A stretch of 64,000 nucleotides of DNA from Paenibacillus humicus NBRC 102415 (lineage in GTDB: Bacteria; Bacillota; Bacilli; Paenibacillales; Paenibacillaceae). Positions 51,268 through 58,467 of this stretch are shown here, one piece after another (the first letter of the stretch is position 1; every line of letters begins with the position of its first letter). The stretch is from NCBI RefSeq assembly GCF_004000905.1, contig NZ_BIMD01000005.1, forward strand, positions 111,109 through 175,108, read 5' to 3'. Under the pieces are notes generated by a model. It searched no databases. It was not told the origin of the DNA and saw only the letters and a list, made by a program, of their open reading frames with translations. The position numbers and the translations under genes are program-made.

Positions 51268-52311
51268 ATGTCGCAACAACAACGCGGAGGAGTTCCGCAA
51301 TTACAGTTCAAGTCTAAACGCGATAAACCGTTGGTATTCGATTTTCAAAGAGCGGTAACAGAGTTCCTGTACGCAAAGAGAATCGAAAAACGGTCGCCTA
51401 GAACGCTTCTTACGTATGAGCAGACGCTTTCTCAGTTGGGGCGCTGGCTTGCGGATAAAGGGCATAGGAACGTTGATTCCGAAGTCATTCGTGATTACGT
51501 CCATTACCTCTCGTTCGAAAAGACACGCTGGGACGATCATCCTACGAGTCCAAACGGAGTTGTCGGGCTGTCTCCGCGTTCCGTGAACAATATTATCCGC
51601 AATCTCCGGTCGTTTTTCAATCACCACGTTAAAGAACGTACGATCGCGTACTCCCCAATGGACGCCATACGGTATCAAACGGAGGATAAGGATACCTTCG
51701 AGGTATTTACGGATGACGAAGTTAAGCGACTTTTGGACGCGCCTAACCGACGGGTATTTACGGGACTCCGGGATTATTGCATGATGCTCGTTTTAATTGA
51801 TACCGCTTGCCGCGTCGGTGAACTAACGCAGCTTAGAATCTCCGATGTTGACTTAAAAACTCGGACAATTACCTTCCGCGCCGAAATAACGAAAACGAAG
51901 ACCACTCGCGTAATTCCCATATCTAAGCGGACGGCGAAAGAGGTTGAAGTGCTGATTTCGTTCATGAACGTCGAGAGCTCAGACTTCCTATGGCTCTCTC
52001 AGTTTGGCGAACGCTATTTCGCGGACTCTTTCAGCAAGATGTTGAAGAAATATGGCAAGAAAGCCGGCGTAACTAATGCGCGCGTCAGCCCGCATACCTT
52101 CCGTCATTACGCCGCTGTCTCGCTGTTAAAGGGCGGCATGGATGCGTTTCAAGTTTCGCGGTTACTCGGACACAGCAGCGTAAGGGTGACGGAGATTTAC
52201 GTCAAGTACACGGAATCCGACATAATTAACGCGCACGAGACGGCGAGCCCCGTTACTAGGCTCGTTGATAGCGGCAATTTCCGAAAGAGTGGTAAAACTC
52301 GGTTTCAATAG
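51268..52311 (+). CDS. int: Phage-type tyrosine recombinase / integrase
   Basis: 347 residues. N-terminal SAM-like core-binding domain (PRTLLTYEQTLSQLGRWL), then the catalytic domain: Arg in ACRVGEL, Lys in ITKTKTTRVIPI, HTFRH, LGHSS and the nucleophile in TEIYVKY. All key residues are present. Located directly beside the spo0A remnant and pointing away from it, so it very likely catalyses integration there. GGAGG is 13 bases before the ATG, a long spacing, so the start may be slightly off. A shared hairpin follows at 52327-52364. Confidence 0.93.
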   Translation: MSQQQRGGVPQLQFKSKRDKPLVFDFQRAVTEFLYAKRIEKRSPRTLLTYEQTLSQLGRWLADKGHRNVDSEVIRDYVHYLSFEKTRWDDHPTSPNGVVGLSPRSVNNIIRNLRSFFNHHVKERTIAYSPMDAIRYQTEDKDTFEVFTDDEVKRLLDAPNRRVFTGLRDYCMMLVLIDTACRVGELTQLRISDVDLKTRTITFRAEITKTKTTRVIPISKRTAKEVEVLISFMNVESSDFLWLSQFGERYFADSFSKMLKKYGKKAGVTNARVSPHTFRHYAAVSLLKGGMDAFQVSRLLGHSSVRVTEIYVKYTESDIINAHETASPVTRLVDSGNFRKSGKTRFQ

Positions 52312-52326
52312 CGCATTATAATGAAA

Positions 52327-52364
52327 GAAGACACTCGCCATTTTCGCGGCTGGGTGTCTTTTTT
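52327..52364 (+). terminator. Terminator between integrase and the convergent ATPase gene
   Basis: AAGACACTCGCC pairs imperfectly with GGCTGGGTGTCTT and is followed by TTTT on the plus strand. Confidence 0.8.
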
Positions 52365-54775
52365 CACCGCCGCCTAATCTCCGTCAACACATCGGCTATC
52401 GGCCGCCCGTATCGCGTCAACGGAGCGCCAACCTTCCGCGCCTCGTAACGGTCGCCGACCATCGGCAGCGCGTCTGCAACGAATGGCGCTTCGTATTCTC
52501 CGCTTGGCGAAAGCCATACGCCTATATATTGGAAGCGTTTGGTCGCCTCGAAAGCGTGCTGTGCGTCAGCAAACGTACGCGATAGGTACGGCATCAAGCG
52601 CGAGTAGACGCCCTCGTTCGTATTTTTGAAGATGTGCCAGTTTGCGGACGCCGCCATCATCATATCGACAAAGCCCGGATACTTACGGAATTGCGCAAAG
52701 TGGTGGAAGATGATAATCGGAGCCAGCCGGTATTTCGGTCCCTCCGATAACATGCGCTCCATAAAATGCACGAGGCCGGCGCTAAGAAACTGATGCGGCT
52801 CGTTCAATACGAGATACGTTCCGGCACCGCGGCCGCCCAGCGCCACCTTCGCGAGAAACACGTTAAGAGTCAGCCAATACGCGATTATCTCGACGGCTCG
52901 CTCCGATATCTGGCGGGCCGGCACGCGGAACAGGACGACTTTGCCTTCGCTGATCCACCGGAATAAATCAATGCGCGGGTCCGGCGCCTGACAGAAAAGC
53001 GGCCGCAGGAACTCGCTCCCCATAATCTGACCGATACGCCGCGCAACGGGAGCGTATTTTTGAGCGCGCATGTTCTCGGACATCTTCGTATAGTCGCGCC
53101 AGATGTCGACGTCAAACAACGCTTCATTCTGCGTGATCATGCGGCCCCGATACGCATCATCCGTAAACATGCGTTTGATGCCGCCAATATCGCCGCGGGT
53201 TATCTTTGCGGCCTCGCGCAAGTAGTCCGCCGTCTGCAGGTGCTCCGCGTCACCATCCGATAACAAGAACGACGTGATTTCCTCCGCGATCCTGTCGGCG
53301 GCGATCCGCTTATCCGTGAGATTTCGCATGATTGAATCCAATCCGAGATAGACCGGATGTTCCGTATCGCCGAGATCGATATCGATAACGTCGGCCGGCG
53401 CCAGGTGATCGCGCACAGCGTCGCTCATGCCACGGTGACCATTGCGCTCGTCGATGACATCGATAATGACCGCGCCTATTCCGTGCTTGCGCTTCGCCTC
53501 GACTATAAGGTTGATCGCGTGCTGATCCTTGCCCATGCGCGGCGAACCGTTGATGATGCGCGGCGTGAACAGGAAATCGGCGTCCTTGGTCGGTATGTGT
53601 ACGTTATGAGTAGCGCCGCGGTCCGTCGTCGTGCCGGCGAGAATCCCGCTATCATCGAGAAAGACGCGCGGCAGTTCCGTCTCAACGCGCCTGTTCGAAC
53701 GCATGAGATCCGCAAACTCCGCCTGTATATCGGCCGTTGGTAACTGCGTTAATTTGCCGAGCTCATCTACGCTCATCATCTGCGCGGCAAGTTCCGATAT
53801 GCGCCAACTCCGCAGCTCGTTCAGCGCCTGTTTGCCGCGGATATTAACGCGCACCGATTCCAGCCGATTATCGCCCGCCAACTCACCGTATGCGTTCGCG
53901 ACTGACCGCGCCAGCATTCCGCGTCTTACATCGTCCGCAGACGTTACCGCGTATCGTATTGACGTTTTAAATACCGGCAGATTGCGCTTGTTCTTCGTCA
54001 AGGCGCTCAGGTCGCCGTTAACGAGCAGCTCCGCGCGATCGGCGTTAGGAAGCGTTGGTCGGGCGGGCTTCGTCTTAACCGCGCTACTTCCGGCGTAGAA
54101 CGTCCGCTCAATCCCTGCGAGTAGATCGTCGGCCAGCGTCTTCACCTCGAACGCGACGTGTACGGCAGCCGACGCGACTGTACGTAACATGCGCAGAGGA
54201 TCGAAGCCAGCGCGATAGGGGACGCCGCCTTTATCCCACGTTTGCCATGCGTAGTCTGCGAGTTTCTTCCATTTACCGCGGCCGACCGTCTCTTGGCGGA
54301 TAAATAGCGCTACAGACTCGCCCGGCGCCAACTCCCGCGTTACCCCGACTAGATCGCGGACCGGCGTCGCCTGTTCGTTATAACGAAAGTCGAGCGAGAA
54401 CATATCGTGGCGCCGATACTTGAGCGCGTAGAGTTCCGTATCATCATCCGGAGGCATCTCGAAGTCCGGCGCCAGTTCCAGCGTCGACTTGCGCCACTGT
54501 TCGTGGTTGCGAAATTTCGTCCGGAACGCGTCGGCAAACTCGGCGGGCATCGCGACATAATATTCGATCGAGTCCGCGGCAAGTTTCGTTATCCACCAAA
54601 AGTCCGGAGCCGGTCGCAGTACAACGTGGAGGCCGCGTCGTTCTGGCGCGTGTCGTACGGAAAAGAGTTCGTATAGGCTGCGCTGAAAATTACGCGATGC
54701 CGAGTTGAGGACGGTATGATGCGGAATGATTCGGAAGATGATGCGCTGCGGTTGGACGCGTTCGACAAGCGGCAT
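52364..54775 (-). CDS. HerA/VirB4-like type IV secretion or DNA-transfer ATPase
   Basis: 803 residues. The first 380 or so form a large family-specific domain; the RecA-like ATPase core follows, with INGSPRMGKDQ in the Walker A position (Asp where Ser or Thr is usual), VIIDVIDERNG, and LVLNEPHQFLS in the Walker B position (Asn for Asp, Glu kept). A late arginine-rich segment could supply an arginine finger. The pattern fits HerA/FtsK/VirB4/VirD4 motors that move DNA or protein. Last of three coupled genes after a VirB2-like protein and an M23 peptidase. AAGGAGG precedes the ATG. Confidence 0.75.
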   Translation of the reverse strand: MPLVERVQPQRIIFRIIPHHTVLNSASRNFQRSLYELFSVRHAPERRGLHVVLRPAPDFWWITKLAADSIEYYVAMPAEFADAFRTKFRNHEQWRKSTLELAPDFEMPPDDDTELYALKYRRHDMFSLDFRYNEQATPVRDLVGVTRELAPGESVALFIRQETVGRGKWKKLADYAWQTWDKGGVPYRAGFDPLRMLRTVASAAVHVAFEVKTLADDLLAGIERTFYAGSSAVKTKPARPTLPNADRAELLVNGDLSALTKNKRNLPVFKTSIRYAVTSADDVRRGMLARSVANAYGELAGDNRLESVRVNIRGKQALNELRSWRISELAAQMMSVDELGKLTQLPTADIQAEFADLMRSNRRVETELPRVFLDDSGILAGTTTDRGATHNVHIPTKDADFLFTPRIINGSPRMGKDQHAINLIVEAKRKHGIGAVIIDVIDERNGHRGMSDAVRDHLAPADVIDIDLGDTEHPVYLGLDSIMRNLTDKRIAADRIAEEITSFLLSDGDAEHLQTADYLREAAKITRGDIGGIKRMFTDDAYRGRMITQNEALFDVDIWRDYTKMSENMRAQKYAPVARRIGQIMGSEFLRPLFCQAPDPRIDLFRWISEGKVVLFRVPARQISERAVEIIAYWLTLNVFLAKVALGGRGAGTYLVLNEPHQFLSAGLVHFMERMLSEGPKYRLAPIIIFHHFAQFRKYPGFVDMMMAASANWHIFKNTNEGVYSRLMPYLSRTFADAQHAFEATKRFQYIGVWLSPSGEYEAPFVADALPMVGDRYEARKVGAPLTRYGRPIADVLTEIRRR

Positions 54776-54788
54776 GACTACGACCTCC

Positions 54789-55454
54789 TTACGTTGTGAC
54801 TCGCCATATAATACCGCCCCAAAACGCGATAAAGAGGCGCCCCATCCATTTGCCGCGATCCCCGATAATAGGCGATATCATCATGCCGCCAGCGCAGAAT
54901 ACGATTGCCAGCGTAATGATTTCGGCCGAGTTAATGTTGAGCACCGCGATTAAGTCGTGCAGGAACGCGCTTAACGTTGACCGGACCGGTCCTGCGATAA
55001 TGTCGCGCTCCTTGCCTACGAACCAATCCGCGAATCCGCGCACGTGGTCCATAATTCCGGATGGTTCCGCGGCGAGCTGCGCGACTGGCGTCGGATCGAT
55101 AAGCGCGCCAGAGTCCGAGACGATTTGAACGTGAACATGCGGACCGGTCGAGTGGCCGGTATTTCCGCTAAGCGCTACGATGTCGCCGGCCGAAACGTGG
55201 TCGCCAGGCTGCGCCGTTACACGCGATAGATGACCGTATATGATTTCCGTGCCGTCTTCCGTTTCCATGCGGACACTCTTGCCGAATCCGAGCGTGTCAG
55301 AATCGTTTACTCTCGTTACTGTTGCGTCAGAAATGGCGTGCAGAGGCGTGCCGATCGGAACAGCGATATCTACGCCTTTATGCGGAATCTTATGGACCGA
55401 GTCAATGTCGCCGAAGCCCGCCGAGATCGGGTATCCGTTTATTCGCGTAATCAT
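54789..55454 (-). CDS. M23 peptidase domain protein with C-terminal membrane anchor
   Basis: 221 residues. The LytM/M23 metallopeptidase fold is at about 1-120, with zinc ligands H25 and D29 (HKGVDIA) and the GPHVHVQ motif; no signal peptide is visible. From about residue 170 two hydrophobic segments follow (IITLAIVFCAGGMMISPII and MGRLFIAFWGGIIW). M23 peptidases cut peptidoglycan cross-bridges and serve as wall-opening factors in Gram-positive conjugation. It overlaps the VirB2-like gene by ATGA and precedes the ATPase by 13 bases. Confidence 0.85.
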   Translation of the reverse strand: MITRINGYPISAGFGDIDSVHKIPHKGVDIAVPIGTPLHAISDATVTRVNDSDTLGFGKSVRMETEDGTEIIYGHLSRVTAQPGDHVSAGDIVALSGNTGHSTGPHVHVQIVSDSGALIDPTPVAQLAAEPSGIMDHVRGFADWFVGKERDIIAGPVRSTLSAFLHDLIAVLNINSAEIITLAIVFCAGGMMISPIIGDRGKWMGRLFIAFWGGIIWRVTT

Positions 55455-55813
55455 AGCGTCTTCAGCCAGTTACGGATATCGACCGCATGGCGGATGATAA
55501 GGTAGCCGGCGCCTCCTCCCATTATCAGCTCCATCGCCTTCGTCCGATTACCGAACATCCACGTTACGCCGCTAAATACGATGATGCCGACGCAGAGCCA
55601 ATCCGCGATATTGAGAACGGTCGAAAATATCTCCAGCCACGTATCCCCACCGTCAGCCCCCGCCGCAAATACAGCTTTCGGAATCAGAAACATGTGAACG
55701 CCGGCCGCCGTCTTAGCAACGATTCCTAACGAACTTGGCGCGCATGATTTCGCCTTGATTTCGCCATGCATAAACGCGTTCCAATCGAGTGCTTCGCTAC
55801 CCATTACCTCCAC
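55451..55813 (-). CDS. VirB2/TrbC-like small membrane protein
   Basis: 120 residues. A signal-like hydrophobic segment (about 36-52) ends in AAGADGG; two membrane segments follow (about 64-85 and 95-108, VGIIVFSGVTWMFGNRTK then GGGAGYLIIRHAV). The short loop GNRTKAMEL between them resembles VirB2/TrbC pilins of type IV secretion systems. Identification is by topology and loop, not by a search. The start is uncertain (55813 or the ATG nine bases downstream). First of three coupled genes. Confidence 0.6.
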   Translation of the reverse strand: MEVMGSEALDWNAFMHGEIKAKSCAPSSLGIVAKTAAGVHMFLIPKAVFAAGADGGDTWLEIFSTVLNIADWLCVGIIVFSGVTWMFGNRTKAMELIMGGGAGYLIIRHAVDIRNWLKTL

Positions 55814-55886
55814 GCTCCCTCACGAATATTAACGCAGTCAGACGGCAATAATACAGCTATAAACCGGTGAAGGAGAGTGGCGGCGG

Positions 55887-55952
55887 ATGCATTTCGTAAT
55901 TGGCGTGATTGTTGGCGCGGTTATTGGATTTATCGTTAACTGTTCGCTGTAG
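55887..55952 (+). CDS. 21-residue membrane miniprotein
   Basis: MHFVIGVIVGAVIGFIVNCS followed by one residue and a stop. AAGGAGAG lies about ten bases before the ATG, and an intrinsic terminator (55982-56006) follows 30 bases after the stop, so this looks like a real small transcription unit. The glycine-zipper membrane helix resembles DUF3789-type phage and plasmid peptides. It reads against the surrounding genes. Role unknown. Confidence 0.55.
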   Translation: MHFVIGVIVGAVIGFIVNCSL

Positions 55953-55981
55953 AAGCGCGCTGCCACTCTCATACGATATCG

Positions 55982-56006
55982 GGCCGGATTACTTCCGGTC
56001 CTTTTT
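55982..56006 (+). terminator. Terminator of the 21-residue gene
   Basis: GGCCGGA-TTAC-TTCCGGTCC (G-U pairs allowed) is followed by TTTTT on the plus strand. It overlaps the end of the convergent 54-residue gene. Confidence 0.65.
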
Positions 56007-56153
56007 CGCGTTATCGGCGGACATTGCCGCGAACAGGAGCGCCTTAACGTAGCCGCTGAAATTGCCTGCGCTTTTGGCCGCCACCCATTCGTATAGTTCG
56101 CGTTGGTGTGCGTTAGCGAGATTAAACGAAACCGGCTTATTGACGAAGCTCAT
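55989..56153 (-). CDS. Small ribbon-helix-helix-like protein, 54 aa
   Basis: A beta-strand-like start (KPVSFNLANAHQRELYEWV) is followed by NFSGYVKALLFAA, the helix-turn-helix pattern of small MetJ/Arc-type DNA-binding or plasmid-partition adaptor proteins, and a basic tail (DNAKKDRK). The ATG overlaps the stop of the 108-residue gene, so the two are coupled. It may regulate the transfer genes downstream. The match is suggestive only. Confidence 0.6.
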   Translation of the reverse strand: MSFVNKPVSFNLANAHQRELYEWVAAKSAGNFSGYVKALLFAAMSADNAKKDRK

Positions 56154-56476
56154 CGGCTACCGCCGCCGTTACCGATGAATGACGTCGGCCGCGATGGTGT
56201 ATCGTCGTCATCCGTTTCGTCTGCGTTAGAGTTCGTTATTATTGGCGTAGGAGTTTCGGTCCTCGGCTTGCGGGGCTTGCGCGCTACTTTCGTTTCTCCT
56301 CCGCCTACACGCCGCCTCATTTCCGCGATTAAATCCTCCAGCGTTGCCAGCGTCTCCTCCATTTCCGCGTTGACATCCGTTTTACCGGCGAACTCTTTCG
56401 CGTAACTAACGATAAAGCCGCCCAGCGTTTCGACCGATACTTCGCGCGCCATCTTCTTAACAAGCGTCCTATCCAT
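56150..56476 (-). CDS. Hypothetical protein coupled to the ribbon-helix-helix-like gene, 108 aa
   Basis: An N-terminal helical half (MAREVSVETLGGFIVSYAKEF, ETLATLEDLIAEMRRR) leads to a basic patch (RKPRKPR) and an acidic Asp/Thr/Ser-rich tail (NADETDDDDTPS). No known family. AGAGGAG precedes the ATG. The pairing with a DNA-binding-like protein suggests a two-part regulator or segregation factor, but there is no direct evidence. Confidence 0.65.
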   Translation of the reverse strand: MDRTLVKKMAREVSVETLGGFIVSYAKEFAGKTDVNAEMEETLATLEDLIAEMRRRVGGGETKVARKPRKPRTETPTPIITNSNADETDDDDTPSRPTSFIGNGGGSR

Positions 56477-56602
56477 GCACTCATCTCCTCTGCGTGTCGT
56501 GTTGCGTATGTTACATGTTATGCGGGGCGCTTGCCCATGTTGACGACAAATTAACGCAGAGTTTGCGAAGATCTAGCGTATGTCCAATTCAGCACTAAAC
56601 GC

Positions 56603-56646
56603 AAAAAAGGAGCGACCCAGGCGGCGTTAACCGTCCAGATCGCTCC
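56603..56646 (-). terminator. Intrinsic terminator after the 85-residue gene
   Basis: GGAGCGATCTGGACGG pairs with CCGCCTGGGTCGCTCC (mismatches inside) and is followed by TTTTTTG on the minus strand. The rest of 56477-56714 holds a GC-rich dyad-like stretch (about 56650-56700) and no gene that I can support. Confidence 0.8.
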
Positions 56647-56714
56647 AAGCGCTACGCCCGTAGGGGCTACGCTACCCCCAGCGTATGCCGGCGGGCTTGT
56701 ATATGATGCGTGTC

Positions 56715-56972
56715 CTATCCGAATAATCTCAGCGTATATAGTAGCGCTGTTAGGACGGGTATGGCCGCAATGTTTCCGACCATGATCGCGACCCCCATCG
56801 TATCGCGTCCGTACTTCTTTTTAACGTGATATCCGACAATGACGCCAGCCGCCGCGAAAAGTATGCCGATAACCAGCGGAGTTAAAAAGACGCCGACCAC
56901 CGTAGCCCACCCGTATATAACGAAGTCCTTTTCGCGACGCTGGCGTTTCCTAATCTCCGCGTTATCGATCAT
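56715..56972 (-). CDS. Small two-helix membrane protein, 85 aa
   Basis: A basic N-terminus (RKRQRREKD) is followed by two membrane segments (about 18-46 and 60-80). GAGGAG precedes the ATG. It stands between the lysis genes and the small-gene cluster, with terminators on both sides. Similar proteins are seen in phages and plasmids, but I cannot name a family. Confidence 0.65.
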   Translation of the reverse strand: MIDNAEIRKRQRREKDFVIYGWATVVGVFLTPLVIGILFAAAGVIVGYHVKKKYGRDTMGVAIMVGNIAAIPVLTALLYTLRLFG

Positions 56973-57025
56973 CTCGCACGCTCCTCGACGTAATTACCGT
57001 AATCTTACCAGTTTTGGGCGGAAAC

Positions 57026-57088
57026 GAAAATAGCGCCCACCGTCGTACCTCAACGTATTTATATCGTTAAGATACGCAGATGGGCGCG
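57026..57088 (-). terminator. Terminator of the tail/lysis operon
   Basis: GCGCCCAT pairs with GTGGGCGC across about 40 bases that hold smaller internal pairs, followed by TATTTTCG on the minus strand. It lies just after the M15 endolysin gene. Confidence 0.55.
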
Positions 57089-57098
57089 TTATGATTCG

Positions 57099-57764
57099 TT
57101 ATTTATTCTGCGGCTGCTGTCCGGATGCCACTCGTAGTACATCCGCAAGCCTGCCGACTTCTTTACGCTCGGCTGGCGTCTTGGCGGCGCCGTACGCCGT
57201 TTTAAGATACGCAATTACCGCGTCTGCATCTTCACGTTTCATTTCCACAACTCCTTCGTTAATTTTCGCGTAGGCTACCGCAATCTGTGCCGCCGTCGGC
57301 CGTTGACCACCGCGATAGGCAGCCGTAGAAATTCCGAATGTCATTTCGAAATGCGGCAGATCCGTAAACGTCCGCCAGTCTCCGCCCCACGTAAAGCCGA
57401 GTCGCTTAGCTTCCGTCACAACTTCGTTCCAGTCCGCCACGCCATCGCGGTCATCGTCGCGCTTCGTGTCCCAAGAACACTTATTACCATCCGGAAGTAG
57501 CAGCGCGAAATCTATCGCGACACCGAAGTTATGGTTCGAGTAGCCTCCGCGAGCATTCGTTACGATTGCGCCGGGCTTCGTTCGGCCCTGCGCATAGAGA
57601 GCGTCCTGTTCCGCATAAGTTCGCAGACCTTGCGTAATGACGATCGGCACGCCGCGGTTATAGCAGCGCTCGATTAGCGCGGAGGCAGCGGCTGCCACAA
57701 CGGGAAGGAGGCCGATCAGCTTCGCGGCGGACTTGGCTCGTACATTATCGAGTGTCAACGTCAT
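57099..57764 (-). CDS. M15-family peptidoglycan endopeptidase (endolysin)
   Basis: 221 residues from the ATG at 57764 with AAAGGTGG upstream. The VanY/CwlK-type motifs are clear: QGLRTYAEQDALYAQGRT, SNHNFGVAIDFA (zinc His and Asp) and DLPHFEM (catalytic region). It cuts between L-Ala and D-Glu or similar bonds. A C-terminal helical tail (about 165-221) may bind the wall. It overlaps the holin gene, the normal lysis cassette layout. Confidence 0.92.
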   Translation of the reverse strand: MTLTLDNVRAKSAAKLIGLLPVVAAAASALIERCYNRGVPIVITQGLRTYAEQDALYAQGRTKPGAIVTNARGGYSNHNFGVAIDFALLLPDGNKCSWDTKRDDDRDGVADWNEVVTEAKRLGFTWGGDWRTFTDLPHFEMTFGISTAAYRGGQRPTAAQIAVAYAKINEGVVEMKREDADAVIAYLKTAYGAAKTPAERKEVGRLADVLRVASGQQPQNK

Positions 57765-58164
57765 CCTTAACGCCACCTTTCGATTTAAGTACGGCGATTT
57801 TATCGCGGATTATGTCCGGAATCGGTACGCCGGCCCGACCGAAATTTTCGAGCACGGATACCGCCTCGTTCGCGATATAGAACCATACCGCCGCGACCAT
57901 GATTACGTTTGTCCCCGCGAGTACGTCCATCCGATGCGCGAGTAAAATTACGAGAAACGTCAGCCCCTTTTTCGCGAGACCGAGCGCACCGACTGCGGAA
58001 GATAGGCCGGAGCCCTCGCGTACAGATGCGGTTAGCCCCGTTACGATATCGAGCGCGATTAGCAGCGCCAAGAATGCGAGCTCTTGCGACCAGCTTCCGA
58101 AGGCATACGAAATAAGGCCGGCGGCTGCGCCTACGACCGTGTTAATTGCGGTTTGACCGTTCAT
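57745..58164 (-). CDS. Phage holin (TcdE/Holin_4_1 family)
   Basis: 139 residues with three to four membrane segments, including LAFLALLIALDIVTGLTASVREG and LGLAKKGLTFLVILLAHRMD, the family signature. It forms pores that let the endolysin reach the wall. GGAGG lies ten bases before the ATG, which overlaps the upstream gene's stop. Confidence 0.9.
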   Translation of the reverse strand: MNGQTAINTVVGAAAGLISYAFGSWSQELAFLALLIALDIVTGLTASVREGSGLSSAVGALGLAKKGLTFLVILLAHRMDVLAGTNVIMVAAVWFYIANEAVSVLENFGRAGVPIPDIIRDKIAVLKSKGGVKDDVDTR

Positions 58165-58451
58165 TAGTTGCCATCCTCCAAATCATCGGTTGCGTGCGCG
58201 AACTCATCGGTTGTTTTCGCCCATTCGTAGAATTGACGGTGGTAATTAGCGGAGCCGGGCGCTACCGACGGTACGAAGCGAAAAGTCCGAACCTGGAACG
58301 GCGGCTTACCTTCTGTTCGGTTCTCTTTATTCGCGTAATACAGTACTTTGACTTCGAGCTCCTGTGCTGTGCCATTAATAGATGCCGCTCGTACATACGC
58401 ATTTTCAACCTGAATACCACTATTTAGTTTTACTGATAAAATCAACGCCAT
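58164..58451 (-). CDS. Small phage structural-module protein, 95 aa
   Basis: A beta-rich soluble protein with no membrane segment (MALILSVKLNSGIQVENAYVR). GGAGGTG precedes the ATG at 58451. Located between the tail fibre and holin genes, it may be a fibre assembly protein or a minor tail protein. No named family recognised. Confidence 0.65.
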   Translation of the reverse strand: MALILSVKLNSGIQVENAYVRAASINGTAQELEVKVLYYANKENRTEGKPPFQVRTFRFVPSVAPGSANYHRQFYEWAKTTDEFAHATDDLEDGN

Positions 58452-58467
58452 TTTGGACACCTCCTGT

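Noticed and set aside
56650..56700. Possible small structured RNA or origin in the prophage gap
   Set aside because: A few GC-rich complementary stretches, but no iterons, DnaA boxes or known RNA motif.
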